55,922 bases of DNA, from assembly GCA_028719205.1 (NCBI GenBank), contig JAQUKH010000015.1, positions 1 to 55,922 of the forward strand, read 5' to 3'. The notes under the pieces are model-generated. The model made no database searches, was not told the origin of the DNA, and saw nothing but the letters and a program-made list of their open reading frames with translations. This document shows positions 9,614 to 16,250 of the stretch, piece after piece (the first letter of the stretch is position 1; each line of letters opens with the position of its first letter). The DNA is from a bacterium. Lineage in GTDB: Bacteria; JACRDZ01; JAQUKH01. The position numbers and the translations under genes are program-made.

Positions 9614-10868
9614 TTTTTATTCCCACGAGACTTTAAAGAACGGGCTTAAGGTAGTTATGGAAAAAATACCTTATGTCCGTTCTGTTTCTTTAGGCCTGTG
9701 GGTTGAGGCCGGGTCCCGTGATGAAAATAAAAATGAAAGCGGTTTTTCACATTTTATAGAACATCTCCTTTTTAAAGGAACAAAGAAGCGGGATGCGCGC
9801 TCTATCTCTTCTGAATTAGAAAGTGTCGGCGGACGGCTGGATGCCTTTACCGGCAGGGAATATACCTGCCTTTCCGCCAGGGTTCTCGATACCCACCTTG
9901 ATCTCGCGCTTGAGCTCATCTCGGATCTTTATCACAATTCAACTTTTCCAAGAGACGAACTGGAACGTGAACGGCAGGTGGTTCTCGAAGAGATCAAAAT
10001 GTCGGAGGATATCCCCGAGGATTTTATTTTTGATATTTTCAATGAGTCCATTTATCCGGACAACAGTTTAGGCAGGCCGATCCTTGGCTACCGGGATATT
10101 ATCCTGAAATTGTCACGCGATAAAATTTTTGATTTTTATAAAAAATATTACGATCCCTCTAAAACTATTTTAGCGCTCTGCGGAAATTTCTCAGAGAAGC
10201 CTTTTATTGAGAAAACAAAAAAATATTTTAAAAGTCCCGGAAGTAAAATAAGTTTTCCGGCGAAAATTACTCCCGAATATCACCAGGGAATAAAAGTCCA
10301 TACAAAAAAGTTAAATCAGGTCCATATCTGCCTTGGAGCCGAAGGATTAGAGTTCGATCATAAAGACAGGTCGGTAATACAGGTTTTGAACGTGATGCTC
10401 GGAGGAAGCATGAGTTCCCGCCTTTTCCAGGAGATCCGTGAGAAGAGGGGCCTAGCGTATTCAATATATTCCTGCCAGAGTTCGCATAAGGACAGCGGCG
10501 CGATAATGATCTACGCGGGCACTGCTAAAGACAAGGCTAATGAGGTGGTCGCTCTGATACTAAAAGAATTGAATAGCGTTAAAAGAGGAAAGATAACTCA
10601 GGCTGAAATGAATCTTTCAAAAGAACAGTTAAAAGGCAACATCGTTCTTGGCGCTGAAAGCACTGAAAACAGGATGATGAGGCTTGCCACTTGTGAATTT
10701 TATATGCGTAAATATATTTCCCTCGAAGAATCAATAGCCGAGATCGATAAGGTTAAAAAAGACGACGTGATAAGGTTAGCCGCCCAAATTTTCAATCCCT
10801 CAAAATTAAATCTTACCTGCCTGGGCCCGGTCAGTAAAAAAGAAATTTCATTCAATAATTTTAAATAA
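9600..10868 (+). CDS. M16-family zinc peptidase (processing-protease-like, YmxG type)
   Basis: Probably a cytoplasmic zinc-dependent oligopeptide-degrading or processing peptidase. The inverted zinc motif HxxEH is at residues 51-55 (HFIEH), and the downstream glutamate lies in the RERQVVLEEIKMSED region. The C-terminal half has the EIREKRGLAYSI arm typical of the second M16 domain. At 422 residues it is a single-chain two-domain member. It overlaps pnp by 14 bases, an arrangement also seen in Bacillus-type genomes. It ends exactly where the attC-like site begins. Confidence 0.93.
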   Translation: MKKSSFYSHETLKNGLKVVMEKIPYVRSVSLGLWVEAGSRDENKNESGFSHFIEHLLFKGTKKRDARSISSELESVGGRLDAFTGREYTCLSARVLDTHLDLALELISDLYHNSTFPRDELERERQVVLEEIKMSEDIPEDFIFDIFNESIYPDNSLGRPILGYRDIILKLSRDKIFDFYKKYYDPSKTILALCGNFSEKPFIEKTKKYFKSPGSKISFPAKITPEYHQGIKVHTKKLNQVHICLGAEGLEFDHKDRSVIQVLNVMLGGSMSSRLFQEIREKRGLAYSIYSCQSSHKDSGAIMIYAGTAKDKANEVVALILKELNSVKRGKITQAEMNLSKEQLKGNIVLGAESTENRMMRLATCEFYMRKYISLEESIAEIDKVKKDDVIRLAAQIFNPSKLNLTCLGPVSKKEISFNNFK

Positions 10869-10929
10869 ATAACGCTGAAAACTCAGGCGCTCCGATTTAT
10901 CGGAGTCGCCTGAAGTGCTGTTGTTAAAA
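10867..10929 (-). repeat. attC-like recombination site 1
   Basis: Read on the minus strand it begins TTTTAACAA and ends GCGTTATTT, with AAC/GTT ends that pair as attC R boxes do. An unpaired stretch follows, then a long imperfect stem: 10883-10895 against 10900-10913 with one bulged base at 10906 and a TTTA tip. This matches the R''-spacer-L''-variable tip-L'-R' layout of integron cassettes. It lies 3' of the minus-strand gene at 10992-11573. It could also be a plain bidirectional terminator between convergent genes, since it sits next to the peptidase stop. Confidence 0.55.
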
Positions 10930-10991
10930 TTTTAATTTATGTTAATCTTTTATATTTTTGTAAATTTTCTTAAATTTTTATATTTCTGTTT

Positions 10992-11573
10992 TTATTTAAA
11001 TATTTCTTCTGTTTTTAAAATATTTTTTAGCCAGGAAGTTAAATCTTTTGCGCTATCCGATAAATTAAAATAAGACCAATCTCCTTCCACGCAGAGTTCA
11101 ACCACTTTATATTTGTTTATTTTTGGATCAAATAAGTAAGCGATATAATCAGTGCCTCCCTGATCAGCACCCATTCCAACCCTTTCAGAATAATTTCCTT
11201 TGCTTGCTGATTCAATAAGTTTTGATTTTTCATTTAGGATTTTAATGTCAATTACTTTTATGAGCTTTTTCAAATGACTATATTTTTCTGATAATTCTTC
11301 TTCAGTATAAAATTTGTTTTCATTAAAATCAAATTTCTTATCATTTTTACTATATTGGTAACTATAAATACTTCCTTCATTATCAATATAGAAGCCATAG
11401 TGATTATATCCCCAAGCAAAATTTATATGCTCTAATTCAAAAAGAAACTTTTGTTTTAAATCATTTGATTCAATTGCACTTACAGAATTATCCCAAGGCA
11501 TGTTACAGCCAAAGCCAAAAATAATAATTACTAATAAGATTAAACAACTAAAATATTTTGTAATATATTTCAT
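10992..11573 (-). CDS. Hypothetical secreted lipoprotein-like protein
   Basis: Not recognised. The 193-residue protein has a short basic start, a hydrophobic segment at about residues 8-20 and a cysteine at residue 23 (IFGFGCNMPW). This suggests a lipoprotein signal, though the lipobox is imperfect. The mature part has no clear domain; it is rich in Lys, Asn and Tyr and carries GMGADQGGTDYIAYLFDP. AAAGGA precedes the start. It forms the second unit of the putative cassette array, with an attC-like site on each side. Base use is AT-rich, which suggests transfer. Confidence 0.75.
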   Translation of the reverse strand: MKYITKYFSCLILLVIIIFGFGCNMPWDNSVSAIESNDLKQKFLFELEHINFAWGYNHYGFYIDNEGSIYSYQYSKNDKKFDFNENKFYTEEELSEKYSHLKKLIKVIDIKILNEKSKLIESASKGNYSERVGMGADQGGTDYIAYLFDPKINKYKVVELCVEGDWSYFNLSDSAKDLTSWLKNILKTEEIFK

Positions 11574-11596
11574 TATTATCCTTTATTATTTTTTAC

Positions 11597-11679
11597 TTTT
11601 AACGGAAAAGCTCACCGGTTTTGAACAGACGGCATCTTTTTGCCGGCTGTTCAAAATCCGGTGTAGCACCTTGTTAAAA
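11597..11679 (-). repeat. attC-like recombination site 2
   Basis: On the minus strand the ends are TTTTAAC and GTTAAAA, a perfect R''/R' pair. AAGGT and CTTTTCC form an unpaired central spacer. The L-box stem is GCT-CACCGG with a bulged base, continuing into CACCGG (11613-11618) with CCGGTG (11658-11663) and TTTTGAACAG (11619-11628) with CTGTTCAAAA (11647-11656). Extrahelical single bases (for example 11657) break the stem, a hallmark of attC. It lies between the two AT-rich genes, on the 3' side of the one at 11765-13726. Confidence 0.7.
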
Positions 11680-11764
11680 GCTTTTATTTTATATACTTTT
11701 AGGAACACCCCTCAAGACTTTTAAGTTCCTGTACATTTTCTGAACCTTTTTTTAATTTATATTT

Positions 11765-13726
11765 TTATTCCCCTTTAGCTATTAATTCTTGCAATCTTTT
11801 TGGAGTAGGGATTCTATAAAGTGATTTTTCACCAGTTATTGTACTTGACTTGCAAAAATATAACCATTTTTCGTCTGATGAAAGTTTAGGATCATTAAAA
11901 TTAAATTCTTCGCTTTCCCAAATAACTTTTTGAGATGATAAGCTATATAAACTAATTTTACATTTATTCCCAGATCCTATAAATATTATATACTTACCAT
12001 TATTACTCCAAACAGGATTTCTATTATTATTTATAATGTTTAACAATTCTGTCTTAATAATTTCATAATCAGGTGAAAAATATGTTAAAGTGTATTCGAA
12101 TATATGTTGCTCAGTTGTTTTGCTATTTATACAGATTAAATTATTAGGCGACCAAATACTCTCATTATATGAAAACATTCCATTAAATTCATCACTCTTA
12201 TTTTTATTATAATTATATATAAAACGCTTTGCCTTTCTTTCAACTTTTTGCTTTGTAGGTTTAGTTGAATATATTTCAGGATCAGGAACCGAATATGCAA
12301 AAGAGTTATTACGGGGTAGCCATTTGTAAGCATAAGAATTTTTTTCTTTAATATCTTTTAACTCGTGTGTTTTAGTATTATATATGCCAATATAATAAAA
12401 ATAGGTTTTGGAATCTTCAGATCCTTTATAATAATATTTTTCTTCTGCTTCCTTACTTCTTTGAAAAACTAATAATTCTCCATTTGGTGACCAAAAAGTA
12501 CTATAATCAAAACTATTTGTTAAGTTATTTACTAGTTTTTTTTCTTCACCTTCGATTTCTTTTAGCCATAATTCATCATTTCTTATTCTATTATTTTCTA
12601 AATAAACAATTTTTTTATAAGCAACCATTTTCCCATCAGGACTTGATATTGGATAAATTCCTTCTGCCAATCTTTTAATACCGCTCCCATTCATTTCGCT
12701 TGTCCATATATAGTTACTTTTTTGTTCTACTTCTCCATATATCTCTAATATTTTATTTTCAGCTGCATCTTTCTCAAAAAGTATTTTTCCATGCGGAATT
12801 AATTTAAAACTTTTTACATCTGATAAAACTAATTCCCAATCATTTTCGAGACTTTCTAACTTCCTCACTTCTTCATCACTTAAAAGTTCAAAAGAAGCTT
12901 TTTTAATTTGATTATTATAATGTTTTATTTTTTTAATTGTTTCCATTTTTATTATCTTACCGCTTTCCGGATCAAACCAACTTTTCCCTTTCAGTGATAT
13001 TTGAGCCCAAATCTCATTTTTATTACTCGCACTTCTTATGATTCCTGACTCTTTATCATTTGATCCATCTCTCGCCTCACCAATTTTTGTTTCAATTATT
13101 ATACATTTTTTACCTTTAACTATTTCTTCGCCTAAAATTTCATAGTGAGCCGTTACACCATTGTACATATTAACATCCTTAGACCATTTATTTCCTAGTG
13201 GTATTTTTTGCTCAAATTGAGGCTGTGTTATAAAGAAAAAATGGAAATCTGGATGTAAATTCCCTATTATAGCCCCATTTTTTTTTATTATATATGATTT
13301 ATCGTTTGGGCCCGATAATAGTTCACCCGTGAATGACAAAATTGCACCATAAGGACCCTCATGACTTCTTTTTGGCTCTTGCCATATATTATTTCCCATG
13401 CTCCAACCACTTTCATTTTCTTTGTACTCTTTAACTTTAAAAATCTGGATTCCTTCAGTGCTTTCTGAAAATTTAAATAGCGATGGAAAAATTCTTCCAA
13501 ACCTTAGCAAATAAAATAAGCCGTTATATAAACGATATAAATAATATGGCTTATAATCTGCCTTCAAGGTTTTTTTATAATATAAATTTTCGCCTTCTTT
13601 ATATTTATATTCCAATACATTATCTGTTTTTATTGAAACTGATTTAGCCTGATTAGCCAAAATATTTGTGCTAAATAAAAATATTAATATAACTATTTTT
13701 AAAAATATGTTTGTGTATATTTTCAT
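11765..13726 (-). CDS. Secreted TolB/WD40-like beta-propeller protein
   Basis: Function unknown. The 653-residue protein begins with a signal peptide (IFLKIVILIFLFSTNILA, residues 7-24). The N-terminal half, to about residue 330, has no recognised family. The C-terminal half carries repeated PD40/TolB-like blades with the pattern [W/S]SP[N/D]G: SSPDGKMVAYKK, WSPNGELLVFQRS, WSPNNLICINS, WSNNGKYIIFIGSG and SSDEKWLYFCKS. It is probably a periplasmic or outer-surface propeller. It is very AT-rich, has its own consensus promoter and is followed by attC-like site 2, so it resembles an unusually long gene cassette. Confidence 0.8.
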   Translation of the reverse strand: MKIYTNIFLKIVILIFLFSTNILANQAKSVSIKTDNVLEYKYKEGENLYYKKTLKADYKPYYLYRLYNGLFYLLRFGRIFPSLFKFSESTEGIQIFKVKEYKENESGWSMGNNIWQEPKRSHEGPYGAILSFTGELLSGPNDKSYIIKKNGAIIGNLHPDFHFFFITQPQFEQKIPLGNKWSKDVNMYNGVTAHYEILGEEIVKGKKCIIIETKIGEARDGSNDKESGIIRSASNKNEIWAQISLKGKSWFDPESGKIIKMETIKKIKHYNNQIKKASFELLSDEEVRKLESLENDWELVLSDVKSFKLIPHGKILFEKDAAENKILEIYGEVEQKSNYIWTSEMNGSGIKRLAEGIYPISSPDGKMVAYKKIVYLENNRIRNDELWLKEIEGEEKKLVNNLTNSFDYSTFWSPNGELLVFQRSKEAEEKYYYKGSEDSKTYFYYIGIYNTKTHELKDIKEKNSYAYKWLPRNNSFAYSVPDPEIYSTKPTKQKVERKAKRFIYNYNKNKSDEFNGMFSYNESIWSPNNLICINSKTTEQHIFEYTLTYFSPDYEIIKTELLNIINNNRNPVWSNNGKYIIFIGSGNKCKISLYSLSSQKVIWESEEFNFNDPKLSSDEKWLYFCKSSTITGEKSLYRIPTPKRLQELIAKGE

Positions 13727-13760
13727 TTTTTATTATTTTAACAATTTAATAGACGCAATA

Positions 13761-13811
13761 CCTGTTAATCGTTATTTTTGTTAATATTTAACAAATTTTA
13801 ATTTTAACAGG
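13761..13811. promoter_or_regulatory. Inverted repeat in the leader of the propeller gene
   Basis: CCTGTTAA (13761-13768) and TTAACAGG (13804-13811) are exact complements with 35 bases between them. They sit at or just after the predicted transcription start of the minus-strand gene ending at 13726. The arms could form a leader hairpin or an operator. A degenerate recombination site cannot be excluded. Confidence 0.4.
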
Positions 13812-13815
13812 CTAT

Positions 13816-13844
13816 ACTATAACAATCAGGGTTTCTCTTGTCAA
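13816..13844 (-). promoter_or_regulatory. Consensus promoter for the propeller gene
   Basis: On the minus strand, TTGACA (13839-13844) is followed after exactly 17 bases by TATAGT (13816-13821). Transcription would start near 13808 and give a leader of about 80 bases before the ATG at 13726. Confidence 0.6.
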
Positions 13845-13921
13845 TAAATAAAGATATGTGGTTATTTATATATTGGGTGTTTTTCGTGATTACTTTGTAA
13901 TAGCAGGAAATACGCATTGCG

Positions 13922-14002
13922 TATAAACTTGAGTTAAACGAAAGATTTTGACCAAAGGTCAAGTTCTTTCGCTTTTACTCATTGTTATCCTCGTAGGGGA
14001 TA
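13922..14002 (+). repeat. Dispersed hairpin repeat, copy A
   Basis: A 19-base left arm (13922-13940, TATAAACTTGAGTTAAACG) and a 33-base right arm (13970-14002) flank a hairpin tip (CGAAAGA pairing with TCTTTCG, and TTGACC with GGTCAA). The same two arms recur inverted at 29962-30035 with a completely different tip. It lies downstream of the fumarase-like gene and may act as its terminator. Confidence 0.7.
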
Positions 14003-14021
14003 TTAATGGATTTTTGTCTGA

Positions 14022-14525
14022 TCACACAATCCCAACATACGCAGGGAAATCTTTGACTGTGATCTTTCGTATTGCCTCGGGGCCGAGTTCTGGGTAGGCG
14101 ACCAGTTCGTTTTTTGTGATAAATTGGCGGAGGTAGGCGCCGGCGCCGCCGTAGGTTACAAAATATACGGCTTTGTGTTTTTTTATGGCGTTCGTTACTT
14201 CTTTTGACCTTGTTCCTTTTCCAATTGTTCCTTTTAGCCCGTGTTCCAATAGAATCTCTGTAAATGGATCCATTCTTTTGCTTGTAGTAGGGCCCGCGGA
14301 ACCGATAATCTCTCCTTTTCTCGCGGGAGTCGGCCCGCAATAATAGATGATCTGGCCTTCAAGCGGGAAAGGCAATTTTTTGCCTTTTTTGATCAGTTCA
14401 ATCAACTTTTTATGCGCCTGGTCGCGGGCGATGTAAAACGTTCCGGTTATTTCAACTTTATCACCGGGATTTAGGTTTTTAATTACTTTTTCATTTATAG
14501 GAGTAGTAATTTTACTGGTATCCAT
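14022..14525 (-). CDS. Class I fumarase / tartrate dehydratase beta-subunit-like protein
   Basis: Belongs to the family of the small beta subunit of two-subunit class I fumarases, which completes the active site of an Fe-S alpha subunit. Typical motifs are GDKVEITGTFYIARDQAHK, YYCGPTPA followed by GSAGPTTSKRMDPF, GKGTRS and YFVTYGGAGAYL. The start is set at ATG 14525 (167 residues). An open frame extends to 14594 but its sequence is unlike the family. A promoter ends six bases before this ATG, so the mRNA may be leaderless. No alpha subunit is present nearby, so it must have a partner elsewhere or a different role. Codon context looks native. Confidence 0.88.
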   Translation of the reverse strand: MDTSKITTPINEKVIKNLNPGDKVEITGTFYIARDQAHKKLIELIKKGKKLPFPLEGQIIYYCGPTPARKGEIIGSAGPTTSKRMDPFTEILLEHGLKGTIGKGTRSKEVTNAIKKHKAVYFVTYGGAGAYLRQFITKNELVAYPELGPEAIRKITVKDFPAYVGIV

Positions 14526-14531
14526 GGTAAA

Positions 14532-14560
14532 ATTATAACACAAATTTAAAAAGGAGTTAA
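14532..14560 (-). promoter_or_regulatory. Promoter of the fumarase-like gene (possible leaderless start)
   Basis: On the minus strand, TTAACT (14555-14560) and TATAAT (14532-14537) are 17 bases apart. Only six bases separate the -10 box from the ATG at 14525, so transcription would begin at or next to the start codon. No Shine-Dalgarno sequence is present. Confidence 0.5.
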
Positions 14561-14561
14561 T

Positions 14562-14807
14562 ATTAAAGATATTGTTAATACAACCATAAAACACGCGAAA
14601 AGAATAGTAATGGTAGTTATTGGATTTACTGTATTACTTATCGGAATTGCAATGATAGTTTTGCCCGGGCCGGCGATACTGGTAATACCCCTGGGGCTCG
14701 CGATCCTGGCGGGAGAATTTTTATGGGCAAAAAAACTTCTGGATAGGGTCAAATCGGGAGTTCAGGATGCTAAGGATTATGTTAATTCAAATTTTAAAAA
14801 GAAATAG
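14562..14807 (+). CDS. Small PGPGW-family transmembrane protein
   Basis: Short inner-membrane protein of the putative PGPGW transmembrane family; function unknown. The core FTVLLIGIAMIVLPGPAILVIPLGLAILAGEFLWAKKLLD shows two hydrophobic segments around the PGP motif, followed by a basic amphipathic tail. The first ATG is 14610 and has no ribosome site. In-frame codons upstream encode a family-like stretch ending KHAKRIVMVV, and AAGGAG sits five bases before an ATT at 14562. A non-canonical AUU start, giving about 81 residues, therefore looks more likely than the 65-residue version. The gene is divergent from the fumarase-like gene. Confidence 0.7.
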   Translation: MKDIVNTTIKHAKRIVMVVIGFTVLLIGIAMIVLPGPAILVIPLGLAILAGEFLWAKKLLDRVKSGVQDAKDYVNSNFKKK

Positions 14808-14837
14808 AAACCTGATATTGTGGTATTATTAAAATTA

Positions 14838-14866
14838 TTGACATGGAATAAATGTCAATTTATAAT
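14838..14866 (+). promoter_or_regulatory. Promoter with overlapping operator upstream of amrB
   Basis: TTGACA (14838-14843), 17 bases, then TATAAT (14861-14866) form a consensus promoter. TTGACAT (14838-14844) and ATGTCAA (14852-14858) are a perfect 7-bp inverted repeat that covers the -35 box and spacer, where a repressor could sit. It drives amrB and the following genes. Confidence 0.6.
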
Positions 14867-14891
14867 AAATACGAATATTTATGGTTAAAAA

Positions 14892-15767
14892 ATGAGCACA
14901 TTAATACGAAAACCGGCAGTTAGCGGCAGATTTTATTCGGGTACGGAGATCAGGCTGAAAGAAGAATTAGAGGCCTGTTTTATGTCTCCTTTTGGTCCCG
15001 GAGATAAAAAAATCGGTTTAACAGGTTCTATTTTTGGCGGAGTTGTTCCTCACGCGGGGTATATGTTTTCAGGCCCGGTTGCCGCATGGTTTTATCAGGC
15101 GCTTAAAAATAATATCAAAGAAAAAGTTACTTTTGTTATTTTGGGGCCAAACCATACAGGGCGGGGGAGTTATGTAAGCCTTTATCCGCCTGATGGTGTT
15201 TGGGAAACCCCGTTGGGGAAAGTGAAAATTAATAAAAAGCTGGCGGAGAAAATAAGCGAGTGCAGGCTGGTGGAAATTGATGAAACGGCCCATATTTTAG
15301 AACATTCGATCGAGGTTCAACTGCCTTTTTTGCAATATATTTTTCCCTCCTCGTCCTCCACGGCGGATAAAGCGGGCAGGCCGGATTTTGATTTTGTGCC
15401 GATCTGCCTTATGAAACAGGACCTGACAACAGCTTTAGAGTTAGGCGCGTTTTTAGGAAAGGTTGCATTTGATCAAAAAATAGTTTTTATTGCGTCTTCA
15501 GATTTTTCTCATTATGTTCCTCCTGAGGCCGCTAAAAAGAACGATTCCTTGGCAATTTCCGCGATCGAGGGACTGGATGTTTCTCTTATGATGAAAAATA
15601 TCCAAAAATATGATATAAGTATGTGCGGATATGGGCCTATCGGGGCGGTTATGAGCGCGGTAAAAAATTTAGGTTCTAATAAAGGGAAGCTTCTGCACTA
15701 CGGCCATTCTGGAGATATTCAGCCAATGGATAAAGTGGTGGGTTACGCGTCAATTGTGTTTATTTGA
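14892..15767 (+). CDS. amrB: AmmeMemoRadiSam system protein B (Memo-like)
   Basis: Memo family protein, a dioxygenase-like fold of unknown substrate. Members usually occur with AMMECR1 (AmrA) and a radical SAM protein (AmrS). Motifs are VVPHAGYMFSGPVAAW at about residues 51-66, ILGPNHTG, ETPLGKV, LEHSIEVQLPFLQ and ASSDFSHY. Metal-type histidines are present in PHAG and GPNH. A serine-rich insertion of about 12 residues (153-164) interrupts the usual strand after LPFLQYI and may come from a short in-frame repeat. The partners amrA and amrS are absent. The next gene follows after 9 bases. Confidence 0.92.
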   Translation: MSTLIRKPAVSGRFYSGTEIRLKEELEACFMSPFGPGDKKIGLTGSIFGGVVPHAGYMFSGPVAAWFYQALKNNIKEKVTFVILGPNHTGRGSYVSLYPPDGVWETPLGKVKINKKLAEKISECRLVEIDETAHILEHSIEVQLPFLQYIFPSSSSTADKAGRPDFDFVPICLMKQDLTTALELGAFLGKVAFDQKIVFIASSDFSHYVPPEAAKKNDSLAISAIEGLDVSLMMKNIQKYDISMCGYGPIGAVMSAVKNLGSNKGKLLHYGHSGDIQPMDKVVGYASIVFI

Positions 15768-15776
15768 AAGGATGAT

Positions 15777-16250
15777 ATGTTTAATAAAGGATTTTTCACG
15801 CGATGGTTGTCAAGCAGCCTGGCATTGCTTGTTGTTTCTTATTTTTTTAAAGGCATAGAGGTCACTGATATTCCCAGCGCGTTTATTGCCGCGTTCATTT
15901 TAGGCATAGTCAACGCTGTGATCAGGCCTCTAATAGTTGTTTTTACACTTCCATTTAACATTATTACTTTAGGATTATTTACGCTGGTGATTAATGGCTC
16001 GATGCTTTATCTGACTTCGTGGTTTATGGGTGCCGGGCTTAAGATCGACGGTTTCTGGTCCGCGGTTTTGGGGGCTTTGTTTATCAGTATTGCCAGCGGA
16101 TTTTTAAATTATTTTATCAGTGATCAGGGGAAGATAGAGTTTGTAAATTTTAATACCGGAAAAGGAGCAGAAAAACAATATAATAAAGAAGACGCGGTAG
16201 AAGCTGATTATGAAATTATTGATGAAAAGGAAAAAAATAGTGGAAAATGA
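15777..16250 (+). CDS. Phage holin family 4 / YvlD-like membrane protein
   Basis: Small integral membrane protein of the superfamily IV holin-like group, common in bacterial chromosomes and not phage-specific. Four hydrophobic segments occupy residues 1-115, with the family motif GIVNAVIRPLIVVFTLPFNIITLG in the middle. The C-terminal tail is charged (KEDAVEADYEIIDEKEKN). Function is unknown; members are linked to envelope stress. It ends inside the start of the GAF/HD-GYP gene and probably forms an operon with it. Confidence 0.85.
   Translation: MFNKGFFTRWLSSSLALLVVSYFFKGIEVTDIPSAFIAAFILGIVNAVIRPLIVVFTLPFNIITLGLFTLVINGSMLYLTSWFMGAGLKIDGFWSAVLGALFISIASGFLNYFISDQGKIEFVNFNTGKGAEKQYNKEDAVEADYEIIDEKEKNSGK

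Larger units (their letters stand above)
10867..13735 (-). mobile_element. Putative two-cassette integron-like array (no integrase)
   Basis: Two minus-strand genes are each followed on their 3' side by an attC-like hairpin with the same orientation. The spacing between the first hairpin and the next gene start is only about 23 bases, as in compact gene cassettes. The genes are much more AT-rich than their neighbours, and no CGCG was seen in them, although it is common elsewhere. No integrase or attI site is in the window, so it would count as a cluster of attC sites lacking an integrase. Confidence 0.5.

Noticed and set aside
13761-13811. attI or degenerate attC upstream of the propeller gene
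   Set aside because: Only 8-bp arms, no L-box stem, and no integrase nearby; a leader hairpin or operator is simpler.
13922-14002. Third attC site for the fumarase-like gene
   Set aside because: The ends do not match R boxes well, the same arms occur at 29962-30035 outside any cassette, and the gene has native codon context.
15777-16250. Prophage origin of the holin-like gene
   Set aside because: No other phage genes are near, and this membrane family is common in ordinary chromosomes.
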